A stretch of DNA of 64,000 bases. It comes from Caprella mutica. Taxonomy: Eukaryota; Arthropoda; Malacostraca; Amphipoda; Caprellidae. The stretch is from the NCBI GenBank assembly GCA_947561585.1, contig CANNZV010000947.1, positions 1 to 64,000 of the forward strand, written 5' to 3'. The position numbers and the translations under genes are program-made. Position 1 is the first letter of the stretch. Each line of letters starts with the position of its first letter. The notes beneath the pieces are model-generated. The model made no database searches and was not told the DNA's origin. It was given only the letters and a program-made list of their open reading frames with translations. This document shows positions 34,539 through 46,575 of the stretch, piece by piece.

Positions 34539-34797
34539 ATGTCTCTTAGGAAGAACTATTATAAAATAAAAAAAATCTTGTAGTGACTTTGCTAATGATC
34601 TTTTAAGTGAAAATACTCTTCCATCTTCCTCTCTTCTCCAAGACAATAACCCTGTCATTGAACAAAGTGAGAGTGAATTTAGTGAAAATTATGAAAACAA
34701 CACTGAAAATAATGTTGATGTGCATTCATTGAATGAACACCTTTCAGAGAGGTGTTCTTCTTCAAATTTTTCTGATCAACCAGATAAGCAGTCATGA
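34539..34797 (+). pseudogene. Possible transposon ORF relic, Ser/Glu/Asn-rich
   Basis: ATG 34539 gives MSLRKNYYKIKKIL and a stop; a +1 frame shift at that point opens SDFANDLLSENTLPSSSL.. through SESEFSENYENNTENNVDV to a stop at 34795-34797. A basic start followed by an acidic, Ser-rich stretch is often seen in DNA-transposon proteins, but no catalytic domain is present. I do not recognise the family. Confidence 0.3.
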
Positions 34798-34894
34798 TAT
34801 ATTCAGATGTGTCCTGCTTCCATACTCTAATAAATTCATGGTTTTTCCATTACTCGGTCTGTATTTAGCGATCTGAACTCTGCTAATTAAGTAT

Positions 34895-35100
34895 TCGAAT
34901 TAATTGGGCAAGACTGTATTTTTCGGAATTTTTTCCCCTCTGTCCTCTGTGTCTGATAATAATATTCTAGCCTAGTCGGTGGATTTTTAGCTATACATTC
35001 CTATGATACCATTAATTTTTTGTGGATAAATAAAGAAAATGTTGGTTGACACAAAATTCCACTGACTTTACTTTAAAAAAGTTTAAAAAACTGAAAAAAT
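34895..35100 (-). repeat. Dispersed repeat CC, diverged copy
   Basis: Contains caagactgtatttttcggaa, ttttttcccctctg, gtcggtggatttttagctat, taccattaattttttgtgga, also present in order at 36225-36345. The region 35100-35580 has further scrambled pieces (ggtggattttttcacctttttgaaa..agtcagtgggatttt). Confidence 0.55.
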
Positions 35101-35580
35101 CCACCATAAATTTCCAGTAGCTAATTCAGCAGATCCACCTACATTTTCTCAATTTATCCACCGTAATGGTATGGCTCATAAACAAACTCTCCACTTGTCA
35201 GTCTTGTCTCTCCAAAAATGATCAAATTTCTCTCCAAAATGATCTAATAATCATTATTCTCTCCAAAATAAGTTAAATAACATTGTAGCATAGGAGAAAA
35301 TTTGATAGTTCTCGCCATTTGAAATTGAAGGGCTCCAAATAACTGTCACAAACTCGCCATTAAAATGGCGAGTTTTGGACATACTTTATTACCTGGATTA
35401 ATGGTAACATGGGAATAAATAGTTAAAGATCACTGACACGTTGATGGAATTTACCATAAAATTAAAAATAAAGACTGGGTTAGATCAGCCAAATTATTGG
35501 AAATTCTTAGTGGATTTTTTCACCTTTTTGAAAAAGTCAGTGGGATTTTCAGACCATGTTTCAAACTTCAATTCAAAGTA

Positions 35581-36120
35581 CCAGTTTGTATTTGTTGCAC
35601 TGAAATAAATTTGACTTTTTCAAAAATCTGAGAAATAGCTGCCAACATTTTTCATCAATTTGTCTAGTCCTCCAACATTTTTCCAGTATCTCCTCTAAAA
35701 AGTAATGGTAATATAGGAATTAAAGGCTAAATATCCTCCGACAGGCGACATTGGACTTGGAGGAAATTTTTTATTAGAAAATTTGAATATCTCCCGAGAT
35801 ATCATTGGAATTTACCACCAAATACAATATGGTCAAAGTATGGACAAAGTCGAAAGTGTATTGGCAACTTTTCAGAGGTGAAATCCAGATTGTATTTGGT
35901 GGTAAATTCCAATGATATGTCGGGAGATATTCAATTACTCTAAAAAAAAATTCCTGCAATGTCGGAGGATATCTAGCTGTTAATTCAAATATTACCACTA
36001 ATTTTTGGAGGAGAAACTGGAAAAATGTTGGAGGACTAGACAAATTGATGGAAAATGTTGGCAGCTATTTCTCAGATTTTTGAAAAAGTCAGAGGAGTTC
36101 AGTGCACCAAATATAAACTG
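35581..36120. repeat. 540-bp near-palindrome (repeat CC foldback)
   Basis: The left arm starts ccagtttgtatttgttgcac and the right arm ends with its mirror (gtgcaccaaatataaactgg). Successive blocks pair in reverse order: caaaaatctgagaaatagct; ttgtctagtcctccaacatt; atatcctccgac; and the best-preserved inner pair 35785-35828 / 35889-35932 (gaatatctcccgagatatca .. accaccaaatacaat). The centre is a spacer of about 60 bp near 35858. The 35774-36043 open frame is an artefact of the palindrome. Confidence 0.75.
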
Positions 36121-36218
36121 GGGTGAAATAAATTGAAGAACAAGTGAATAAGTTACTAACTAGTAAATCACTCATAAAATAGTCTCAACTCTCAAGAGAT
36201 ACACATGCATCAGACATG

Positions 36219-36642
36219 CCAGACTGTATTTCGTGGTAAATTCCACCGACATGTCTGGAATTTTTTCCCTTTGAAAATAATATTCTGGCAAAGTCGGTCG
36301 ATTTTTAGCTATTTATTCCTATGTTACCATTAATTTTCTGTGGAAAAATGAGCAAAATTTTGGTGGATCAGACAAATTACTGGAAATTTATGGTGGATTT
36401 TCTTCAGCTTTTTGAAAAAGTCAGTGAAATTTTGTGCAGCAAATACTGACTGGCAGACATGAAGCACAACTTAGTCTGCACAAGGATATTTTCAAGTGTA
36501 AAATCTTCACTAGGAAGTCAAATTTCTTCTTTAAAGTAGCCTATCTTAAATGTGACGACCTGGATCCATTTTCTCACTAAACTGGCGACTTTCCTGCCAC
36601 ACTTTTAAACATGGTTTTCAGATTTTGTGCACCAAATACAGA
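36219..36642. repeat. Further repeat CC copies
   Basis: 36219-36453 begins ccagactgtatttcgtggta and ends tttgtgcagcaaatactgac + tgg, giving inverted ends CCAGnCTGTATTTnGTGCA as in the palindrome. Another end (tttgtgcaccaaatacagactgg) is at 36617-36640. The family therefore looks like a MITE with TIR CCAGTCTGTATTTGGTGCAC. A related scrap is at 38030-38105. Confidence 0.55.
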
Positions 36643-36837
36643 CTGGATTTTTGGATACTGAAGCCAGTGTGCATTTGAATGATTTGATGATCATAATCAT
36701 ATCAACTGACAATTGGGTCATTGGGAAGATTGAAAATTTGAACTAAACTTCAGAAATATTCTATTTTGATCATTCATATATTTACTGATTATATTGATGT
36801 TTTCCATTATATATTGTAATTTGTAAGTTACTTAATT

Positions 36838-37690
36838 TAGGTACTATCAGTCCATTCTTTATGCAACATTGGAAGTTAATTAATTAACTGTATTATACTT
36901 TTAAAAAGTAACTGGTATCGGACTTGGTAGCGGTATCGGTCACCAGAATTTTAAAGTAACTGTAATTGGTACTGGTATCGGTTACTAATATGGTATCAGT
37001 GTATCTCTAATTAATTTACTATCAGTCTGTTCTTTTTGCAACATTGTAAGCTATTTAATTTACTATCAGTCCATTCTTTTTGCAATATTGGAAGTTATTT
37101 AATTTACCATCAGTCCCTTCTTTTTCGCAACATTGGAAGTTAATTAATTAACTATCATTCCGTTCTTTTTGCAACATTAGAAATTAATTAATTAACTGTA
37201 TTATACTTTTGAATAGTAACTGGTATCGGACTTGGTATCGGTTACTAATATGGTATCGGTGCATCTCTAATTAATTTACTATCAGTCCGTCCTTTTTGCA
37301 ACATTGGAAGTTAATTCATTCACTATCAGTCTGTTCTTTTTGCAACATTGGAAGTTAATTCATTAACTGTATTATACTTTTGAATATATAGTAACTGGTA
37401 TCGGTATCGGTTACTAATATGGTATCGGTGCATCTATAATTAATTTACTATCAGTCCGTCCTTTTTGCAACATTGGAAGTTAATTAATTCACTATCGGTC
37501 TGTTCTTTTTGCAACATTGTAAGTTAATTAATTAACTGTATTATACTTTTAAAAAGTAACTAGTATCGGACTTGGTATCGGTTACTAATATGGTATCGGT
37601 GCATATCTAATTAATTTATTATCAGTCTGTTCTTTTCGCAACATCGGAAGTTATTTAATTTACTATCGGTCTGTTCAAATATCTTTCAAA
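36838..37690 (+). repeat. Higher-order tandem repeat, about 170-bp period
   Basis: The phrase ggttactaatatggtatcgg recurs at 37240, 37409 and 37580 (169 and 171 bp apart), and a diverged one at 36980. Each 170-bp unit contains two to three copies of a 57-60 bp subunit (tttactatcagtccgttctt, tttgcaacattggaagttaa) plus tagtaactggtatcggactt. Confidence 0.75.
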
Positions 37691-38869
37691 TTTCAATCAG
37701 TTAACTTATCAAATAAATTGTCTGATTTTTATGCCTAGCTATTGCGTATTGGTGAAATTTTGATTAATTTATTAATTCAAGTAGCTATCATTATATAATA
37801 TTAGTCATTAATATAATTGTATTTTTATGTATATAAATCTATGAAATCAAAATTATGTTTATATGCTATACAGGGTTGGCAAGGTAGGTTTCCCCCAAAG
37901 TGGGGAAACTGAAAACCATTTTGGGTAAACCTAAATTAGCTATTCTTGTTACTTATCCAAGGGCTTAATGATGTCTGTATTCTCCTTTGATTTATAATTA
38001 ATAACTACTTTACCAATCAACATAGCTAAAATTCCACTGACTTAGCTAGAATATTACTCTTAAAGGAAAAAGTTCCACCTACAAGTCACAGTTGGTGGAA
38101 TTTTTAATGAATTATAGTCTGGGCTATGTCAAATCTAAAAGACTGAGTGCGTCTTGCAGTGCCTGTTAACGTTTCTAGTATAATTCTTATTTATAAAGAT
38201 GAAATGTATTTTGTTTTAATTAAATACTTTTATTTAATTGAATAGTGATAACAGTTTAAAATATTTTTCATGTGTAAGGTGTTGGTGGAAATGCTCTTTG
38301 TACTACTTTATTTCTTTTTTAATCCTTAATGAAGATCTAAATGTTAATTTTCCTTATTATTTCAGTTATGATCCTTGATGTCTGTATTCTGAACACCCAT
38401 CAGCATGGCTGCTCCACCCCACCCCACTCAACAGCAAATAGAATGGCGAATGTAGCTACAGCTTACTCGACACCTTGATATGACATCGATATTCCTACTG
38501 CAGGAGAGATAAATGTAAGATGATGTACATTCAATGATTAACAGCCTTGGTGCTCATGATGTAACCTATTGAGATCCATGGTACCTTGTCTGTTGTTATT
38601 TGTGTACATCTCTTAACTGAACTACAAGCAGTTTCTTCATGAAAACACACATCTCTTGATATATTTCACTTGATAAGTGTAAGTATTGCAACATGAATTA
38701 CTTACTTGAATCCATCAATGAATATATTTTTTTCATTATTTAAATAGCTACCATTTTTTTCATTATTTATCTAATTTTAACATTGTTACAGCTCTTCATA
38801 CTATCAAAATCCAGATGATGGATCTCTTACTTTTAATATTGTGTAGTACTTAACTACAATATATGTCAG
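37691..38869. other. Non-coding stretch
   Basis: No gene supported. A phrase 'tgatgtctgtattct' occurs at about 37970 and 38377. No frame longer than a few dozen codons. Confidence 0.35.
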
Positions 38870-39259
38870 TATTAAATATTGCCCCAAAGTTATGGTAATA
38901 TTGGAGTTATAACAAACCCAATGTTACCACACTATTGTGTAGTAATTAAATACAATACTGTCCCAATGTTGGAGCAATATTGTAGTCGATATTGGGGAAA
39001 TAATGTACAGAATATTGCCCCAATATTGTGTAGTACTTATATATAATATTGGGACAATACTGTCCCAATATTTGGGCAATACTGTCTCAATATCACCCCA
39101 ATATTGGGGCAATATTGTGGTTAATATTGGGGCAACACTGTACACAATATTGCCCCAAGATTACAAATCCGAGTATTGGGGCAATATTGGGATTGATATT
39201 GCCTCAATATTGGGCACAATATTGGGGCAATATTGTCCCAATAAATTTTGCTACGTGGG

Positions 39260-41270
39260 AACTATATCAAATCATTACATCACCTATCTCCCCCTTTCAT
39301 ATAAATTGAAAATGAGTTTTAAAATTTTCATTTCAAAACTACATTTTCAATTAAACAATTTTAAAATTTAAAAACATAAATCCCATTTTAATCAATTCTA
39401 AAATTCAAATTGAACAACCATAAACATCAAACCTATAGCTAACTGCTAAAAAATTTGAACAATTTTAAACATTTATTAATGGTTTAATTCCATTTCTAAT
39501 AGTTCCTTTCTTCCCCTCTTTTATTTCTGAATGTCGATATTAAATTGAGTCTTCAGAAATCCAAAAAAGAACTTATACCTTGTATGTATAAAAAAAATTA
39601 AATTCAAGCTTCCCTAATTTTCAAATCTTAAATTTAACATAAATGTAAAATTCAATTTGTTTCAAACAAACATTCGATTCATATTTTATTTACGTTAGCT
39701 TTAATGAAATTATTTAGCTTTTCAAAAAAATATTAAGTGTCACACTAAAATTAAACAATGTTCCTCAATTATTCATAAATTATAAAATTAACAATTTTGA
39801 CGTTTTCTGACATGATTATAAAGTTGTTAAAATAAATTATTTCTAAACATATTACATCATAATATTTTCTTATTTTTATTAAAATTCTGTGTCCTTTTAT
39901 TTTTAAAAACTATTATAATTTCATAGATACTTTATAATATTTTGTGTACTCAATGTACTCTCTAAAACATTCTAAAAATTAACATTGATTCAACTTATAA
40001 TCCTGCACTTAAAATTAACATCCTTCCGTTAAAAAAGTAGAATTTCTATTTTTTAATTATTTTATTGAATTAAATTTAGTTAATTTCGTTCAGAAAAATT
40101 AAAAGTTCATTCAATATTTTACTGCTATATAGCTAGTTATAAATATAACCATATCATTTATGTATTTTAATTTAAAAATATTTCATTCTTTCATATTCCT
40201 ACTTTATTCTGATCCTAAAATTTTCTAATTACCAAATTCTAATTAGTATTTAAAAAAAAATATTTCTTAATATTCATTTCAAGATATTCACCATATGAAT
40301 AATTCCTATTTATTCATAGCATGTATTCACCTAAGTTGACTGCAATTGAAATATCTAATTATTAAAATGCTGAGTCACTACTTCTTGTTATGATTCATTG
40401 TTAATCTGCTGATTGCTAAAAAGCTATTAAAGTTCTTGACATCTTGTATGTGTTATGTGGCTTCATTTGTTTTGTGGTTATTTTCTAATGACCTTTATTT
40501 GTTATAATTATTGCTAATTTATTAATTATGTAATATTGACAATGTTCTTTTGTTCTAGCAAAACATTACTAAAAAATTGTTTTACTCTGTGTATTTATGA
40601 AGCTCTCCTACTAATTACACATCACTTTGTTACTAGAAAGTGAAATCCTGTTTTTGTTTCTTGACTCCTTCGATGAGGTATAGGTCCTTCCAACGCGTTA
40701 CTTACATACTTCATTCACTCTTCAGTATTAATTTCATTTCCTTCTGCGAAATAATAATATTAAAATCATAGATATTTTAAATATAGACTTAAATTAATTT
40801 ATAGTCTCATAATTTTAGCTGATATTTATTGCTGATTAATGTCTCATTAATATTGCTGATCGATGCAATACTCTTTTATACTATAAATTGAATAAATCAT
40901 CTATCACTCTTTTGCATTGTGATATTATTAATATTTTATCCCACATACATTTCCTATCATGCAATTGTGTCTGCTTTTTTTTATGCTGACCCATTCTTAC
41001 TTCTCACAATCATGTTCTTTCACCGTGATACCTACTTGCATCACCGGTTGACTCAACTATTTATTAACTGACACAGACATTTTGAACTATGAACAATGTC
41101 TGAAAAATACTAGATGACAACTGCTTTTTTGCAAGATAAATTAATACACAATGGCATTTTATTCCGTCAAAAGCAACATTTAATCATTTAAAATAGCAAT
41201 CTTTACTATTCTACCCACTGGTACTGGGTACAGTAGATACACTGACTTCACTAATCACATATATCCAACA
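39260..41270. other. AT-rich non-coding stretch
   Basis: Two kilobases of AT-rich DNA without gene signals, tandem arrays or clear inverted repeats that I can see. Confidence 0.4.
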
Positions 41271-41758
41271 GTATCTAAAAGCTGAGCGGCGCAACACATT
41301 ACCATTGACATTACGGCGCACCACTGTACATTCTTCTATCAATGATTTCAACATAATTGTCTGTTATGTAGCTTGTTGTACTGCACACTTCATGATTGTT
41401 TAATGACCTGGCAGGGGGGTTCGGGGGGCGGCACGGCCCCTTATACATATACTATAACTGATAGTTTTATTTACACCTCACTGACCTCAGACAGAAAGTT
41501 TACAATAGTTACCCCATGAAATAGTAATTATTAGTTTTCTATGAATTTTTTTATTTTCTATTTCAAATTAAACATCTCAATCTAAGAATTAAACTGTATA
41601 GTATAAACAATGGATTTAAGTACCGTTAGTCATAAATTTGATAGCCTGCAAAAATTATCATTCCATATTATCATTCATCTTCTTTCAAATTACCTAGGTA
41701 TCTAATAGGATGTACAGTGGTGCGCCATAATCTGGTGCGCCGCTCAGCTTTTAGATAC
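41271..41758. mobile_element. TIR element Z, 488 bp, containing a G-tract family fragment
   Basis: Perfect 23-bp terminal inverted repeats (41271-41293 and 41736-41758; GTATCTAAAAGCTGAGCGGC + GCA). A second inverted block sits just inside (acggcgcaccactgtacatt / atgtacagtggtgcgccata). A fragment of the foldback-like family core (about 41360-41450: ttgttgtactgcacacttca .. ggcaggggggttcggggggc) lies in the interior. No open frame. Target duplication not evident. Confidence 0.75.
41360..41450 (+). mobile_element. Foldback-like G-tract family core fragment, inside element Z
   Basis: tagcttgttgtactgcacac, ttcatgattgtttaatgacc, tggcaggggggttcgggggg, cggcacgg then ttatacatatac. Both G-tract ends and most of the core are missing. 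Confidence 0.75.
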
Positions 41759-42048
41759 GTATCCATACATACATCTCTACTGCAATACTCAGCATTAGAG
41801 TACCTAGTTTCTTTAATCCCATATTTGCGATATTGTTATTAACCCTTAACAGGCTTAACTCATATCACACTGGTCACTCATAACATTCTTTAATTAAATT
41901 GTCCTACCCTTTATTGAGCCTAATTAATTCTCTTAACGGTTTCACATACTGCTAACAGTAACTCATCTCAGAAAATCAAACTTTCTCAACGATTTCAGCT
42001 TTACCGAAAACTTACCTGAGAAAATTGAGCTTTCTCCATGGTTTCCAA

Positions 42049-42290
42049 ATCCATGTTTCAGAGGCTAGAAAATTGTATGCCAATTTTTGAGCGAAAATTT
42101 CACAAAAAATCTGAGCCAAGCCAATTTGGCTCATTTTTTGAAAATTTCAAGCCAAAATTAAGTTTATTAACAAAGGAACATAGGAATTAATTCAAAATAT
42201 AAAGCCAATTAGACATATCTGAGATTTGACCATTTCAAATCTAAACCAATTAATTGGCTTTAACTGATATACTCTTATACCTACATGGTA
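42049..42290. repeat. Dispersed repeat V, opposite orientation
   Basis: atgtttcagaggctagaaaa .. gaccatttcaaatctaaacc .. aattaattggctttaa is the diverged reverse complement of 26763-26973. Confidence 0.65.
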
Positions 42291-42519
42291 AAAGGTCTAG
42301 TGAAAAATGAATACTATTGAATAAGAATAGGTGAGGATTTTCTAATTATCATAATCTTAAGTTTTAGTAAAATTGAGATTCTAAAGAGCTACCTTTATCC
42401 AATTGGCTAAGATTATTGCATCCTTTGAAAATATACTCACTACTCAGCAAATGCAAATTTACCAAATTGACCGAAAACAATAGTACAAGGGAAGCCTAAC
42501 AAGCTACTGATACCTGAGT

Positions 42520-42540
42520 GGTAGGTGGCTACCACCTACC
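42520..42540. other. Short perfect hairpin
   Basis: GGTAGGTGG - CTA - CCACCTACC, a 9-bp perfect stem with a 3-base loop. Function unknown. Confidence 0.6.
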
Positions 42541-42637
42541 GGGAGCCTTGTCGTGAAACCAAATACCTAACTATTTAGTAATATGTAGTTAGGTACTTGA
42601 AAGTAGTGGGCACAAGTCACAACTTCATTGCCACTGG

Positions 42638-43140
42638 CAGGGTTGCCAGATGAAATAAATGTAATCCTTTAAATTTTACCCAAAAAATCCTTGGAATTGC
42701 AAAATTTTCCTTGGAATTTATAATTTTGTTTATTATCAATATATAAACCAAAGTGATTATAGGTATTCACAAAAAAGACTTATAAATAATAACATTTGGG
42801 GCATTATATCAACAAATAATGACAAAATCTTTAAAGCTATTCAAGCGAGACTCTTTAGCGTTACTTGTTGGTACAAGAATGAACAGAAATGACTTAAATG
42901 ATCATGACACTAGGTGAATGGTATGTATTTATTTGTGAATTATGATAATTGCGTGCACAACTATGATATTTAATGATTTTAATACCTATATTAGGATTTT
43001 TTTAATGAAATATTTGTATTTCAAGTACTCTCTATAAAATCCTTGGAATATTATGCGAATTAGCTTAGAATCCTTAAAACCTTTAAAGACATGCAAAATC
43101 CTTGGAATTCCAAAAAATTACTTTGAATATGGCAACGCTG
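42638..43140. mobile_element. Possible hAT-like MITE, about 500 bp
   Basis: Ends CAGGGTTGCCAGAT and (reversed) CAGCGTTGCCATAT are inverted; 'aaaatccttggaattnc' words recur near both ends in mirrored places. Flanking octamers GCCACTGG and GCCATATT share only four bases, so the hAT assignment is weak. Confidence 0.5.
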
Positions 43141-43210
43141 GCCATATTTTAATTATTTGTTTGTTTACATTAGAGATTACGATCGGGTGTCACTAGATGG
43201 CGCTGCAACG

Positions 43211-43295
43211 GTTTCCATTTGCACTCCAGTTTCAAGGCGTCGGGGCGCACAGTAAATTTCGTGCACGCACTGAAACTGGGGTGCAAATGGAAAAC
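43211..43295. repeat. Hairpin repeat W, copy 2 (85 bp)
   Basis: gtttccatttgcactcc .. ggggtgcaaatggaaaac, with gtgcacgcactgaaac inside, as in 26384-26532. Confidence 0.65.
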
Positions 43296-44546
43296 AGCTC
43301 TGAATTGTCAGTCTGTCGCTAGGGTGACGTCATATGTGTGCTGTGACGTCACCACACGACACAGCGTAACAACAAGGTGCTAACACGATAGTCCGCTTAT
43401 ACGTTGTTGGTTAGTCGTTACACACCGCTTCCTTCTACTAGTACTTCCATGATTGCAGCACTGACAGTCTTAGGAATGATTGAATAGATGAAAATAATAA
43501 TTCTAGAATTAGGATTTTTAGGATTTATTGTAATTTTAAGATTGTTTTTAACTATTATGATATACAAATGTGTCTTTTGGTAAATAAATATTTTGATTAA
43601 ATTATTGATAATAATATATTTTTTTCATTTTCTGAATTTTAATTTTCTTACATAAATTACTTGAAGTTAATTGACAAAAAGACCTCAAAAATTGAGGTTC
43701 AAGTGACAAATGATCAGTTTCTAACTATGGTAACAAGCTTTAATGCTAATTGAAATCACATAACCAAAAAGGCTTTATGATAGGGGAAAAGAATAGAGTA
43801 GATGAGAATGAAAATCGAGAGTAGGAGAAGAGAGTTAATTACAGAGTGATGAAGAAGAGCGATGTAAATAATGCAATTAAGTAACATACGTAACACGTAC
43901 ATGCATTATAGAATGTATATTATCTTGATGAATAAATTTTTATGAATAAAATGAATATAATCTTGTTAGACATAAATAAGTTTGATGAATATAAGTTTTA
44001 TAACGGATATAGGATATTCGAGTTTTCATTAAATGTTAAAGCGTACATATATGAATAATGAAATTAGTGAGTAAAGATCGAAATGTACATACCTATCATC
44101 TATGAAATGTAATAAAGATAGAATTATATATATGAAGTTTAATGTATCTAATGTTTAAAAGGTAGATAGATAGACAGAGTTACCATATGATATGTAATAG
44201 TATAGTTAGTGAGTTAGGTAGACTCATTAGAGGCTCAAACTACAAAAAAAAGGTAATTAAGGTAGAAATAAGTTGAGGTATGAATATATAAGGAAGTATA
44301 TTCTCTGGCTGGAATAAATGGCAATTGAACTGATCAAAGTATATGATAATTCTACAATCAATTTGTAATCAATTGGTGTTCGAAATTGAAGTGGAAAATT
44401 TTGAAATGAAAGTAATCGTACAGCAATCGAATTGAGATTGATAATAATTAAAAGCTCGTGGTGAACTTTGTATCAAAAAGAACAGTTACTTTAAGATTAA
44501 TAAACGTTATAATTGTGATTATCAAAGTAATGAGCGTGATAACAGC
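43296..44546. other. Non-coding stretch
   Basis: No gene seen. 43790-44540 is purine-biased on this strand (gatgagaatgaaaatcgaga, tagatagatagacagagtta-like) but has no open frame. Confidence 0.35.
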
Positions 44547-44857
44547 GGGTGTAGGTCATAAGCCCCCCTGTTTTTAAATCCTTATTTGCCTATATTATTT
44601 AATCCTTATTTACACTTTTGTAGTTCATTACTGATTAGACTTAAAATATATGTATATCTGGGGGCGTACCGACCCCCGAACCCCCCTGCCAGGTCATTAA
44701 AACAATCATGAAGTGTGCTGTACAAGAAACTAGTGGATACCACAAACTACATTAGCAACTCTCAGTTATTTCTATCTAAGTAGTTCTTCATTTATTTAAC
44801 TAGGTTAATAAGGATTAAAAGAACAGGGAGGGGGGGGGGGGCTCTTGACCGTACCCC
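44547..44857 (-). mobile_element. Foldback-like G-tract transposon, copy 7
   Basis: GGGTGTAGGTCATAAGCCCC to CTCTTGACCGTACCCC with complete core and a mutated GC hairpin (gggggcgtaccgacccccg). The left terminal array has one unit. No matching flanks (GATAACAGC versus GTAGTATAA), so the duplication has decayed or the copy was rearranged. Confidence 0.82.
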
Positions 44858-45955
44858 GTAGTATAAGTGGGCCTGACAATAGATAACCCTTTTAAAAGTT
44901 GAACGTACTTCCCTACCCCTTTATATAAAAGAAGTAGATTGCAGAAAAAAGACACTAGATGAAATAGTGCCAGGGATTAGTAAGTCATCTAAAATTGAAC
45001 ACCCAGAAACAGCACATCCACCAAATTTGAACAGACCTACGAATTGGAAATAACTGACCACCATAAAAGTTTCATTTTCGAACACATATATATATTTTTT
45101 TCAGATGTATATTCATTCAATTATATAAATGCACACATTTTATTTGTAGTTATTCTTCATTCAGTCATTCCCAACCTTTTTATCTATTATTTTTAATTTT
45201 CGAACATTCGATATAATAACTTCCTCTCATTTGTTCAATAAATCAGTTGAAAGAAAATATGTTCCTTCGATTCATTAGATCAGAGAATTGATGATAGCCG
45301 CAAAAACTTTTCTTCCTGTTTTAAGATTGGAAAATTATTTTTCAAACAAATAATGATTAAGAGTTTTGGAGGTTAGCCAGAAAATAAGTTCCAACTTCCA
45401 ATTATTTTCTAATATTTGCAGTAAATTGACTCATTTTTTGCATGGAAAGAAGAGTTTTCAATTTTTCTGGTGATTGGATAATCTTACGTAATCAATTCGT
45501 TATAATTCCAATTAAGCTTTTCAAATTCAATCAGCAACAAAAATATTTGAAATATGTAATCTGAAATTAAACAATTGTTTCCTCAAATACTAAATTTTGC
45601 TATCAGCAACCTATTTATTGCTTCAAATATATCATTCGATTGCACTAGTCATTCATATTTATTATTTATTTACATATTCCTGTGCTATTCTGTCCACTGT
45701 TAGAAGATATATACATTTGTATGTTCAAAGTCTGCCTGCATTTGCTCTCCAAAATAGATCCCCTGAGATGCTAACTGAATTACTATTGGATGAGTGTTCA
45801 ATTTCAGTTGGTCATCACCACTGATTCTCTTCAATTTCCTAACCATTAACTGCGTATGCAGAATTTCTCTCTGCAAGAGAATATGGTAAATTGGATCAAC
45901 AAATAATCACCGGCTCTATTGTTCATTGCTAGATAATACTTTCATCTATATATTT
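44858..45955. other. Non-coding stretch
   Basis: AT-rich; the 45597-45824 frame lacks any domain or splice support. Confidence 0.35.
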
Positions 45956-45957
45956 TA

Positions 45958-46060
45958 GGTGTTGCTAGGACGTTTCAATAATGGACTCTTCATACCAGAA
46001 CGTTTCGTTATTAGGACGCTTCGTTACTGGGAAGTTTCGTTACCAGATATTTCATCCCGG
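45958..46060. repeat. Cluster of GGACGTTTCGTTA units
   Basis: Four to five units (gctaggacgtttcaataatg, ccagaacgtttcgttattag, gacgcttcgttactgggaag, tttcgttaccag), matching the ends of the candidate element at 17207-17992. Only one end is seen here. Confidence 0.55.
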
Positions 46061-46189
46061 AGGAAGGATCTTTTTTATTTGAAATGGGTTGCAGAAAATA
46101 ATTTATTCCAATCCCATTCATTATAAATTTATATTTGAATATGTAATTTTTTTACATTTTCGATCATATTAGAAAATATTGGAGACGTG

Positions 46190-46372
46190 CCATTAGTCTG
46201 ACAGTTCATATTTCTGTGTTATTTCTCGTTTTACTTTTTGATTAAAATAAAAAATATGATTAAATTGGTATACTCAATTGATAACTGATCTAAATAATAA
46301 AAGTTTTTCATTTCTTTCATTTTTAAAATTTAATATTCCTTTTTCTTTACTTTTTTTTAACATTAATTACAG
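46190..46372 (+). repeat. Dispersed AT-rich repeat O, copy 2
   Basis: gccattagtctgacagttca .. aaaaaatatgattaaattgg .. tcatttttaaaatttaatat matches 6008-6195. Confidence 0.6.
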
Positions 46373-46575
46373 GCAGACGAAAATCGTTTAAGTCGAAAAT
46401 CGTACCTCACATTAACTTAGAAAGTTGAACTTAAAGCGGGGCAGATCCCGATTTAAGTTTATCAAGGTACATTAGTACTATATAACATATTTTGTATGGT
46501 TCCTACAATGTAAATAAGCTCAGGGTCAACTCCGCTACAAGTAGTCCTGTTCAAAAAAACAAGGTGTACTCAAAG

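Larger units (their letters stand above)
33578..39259. mobile_element. Candidate 5.7-kb transposon with ATATTGGGG-repeat termini (nested insertions inside)
   Basis: The left end CCCAGGTAGCAAgcag + ATATTGGGGCAATATTG and the right end (reversed) CCCACGTAGCAAaattt + ATTGGGACAATATTG face each other. Each end continues into short arrays of (CCC)CAATATTGGGGCAATATTG (33590-33720; 38870-39245); the word CAATATTG is self-complementary. A small related element at 61513-61956 has the same ends. The interior holds a coding relic (34539-34797) and many later insertions. No convincing target duplication (AA at best), so the two ends may instead belong to separate elements. Open frames at 38924-39145, 39003-39371 and 39049-39309 are repeat translations. 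Confidence 0.45.

Noticed and set aside
35774..36043. 89-residue minus-strand frame
   Set aside because: It runs through both arms of the palindrome.
38924..39371. Open frames on both strands
   Set aside because: They translate the ATATTGGGG repeats (NIGAILxQYCP-like peptides) and are open only because the unit lacks stops.
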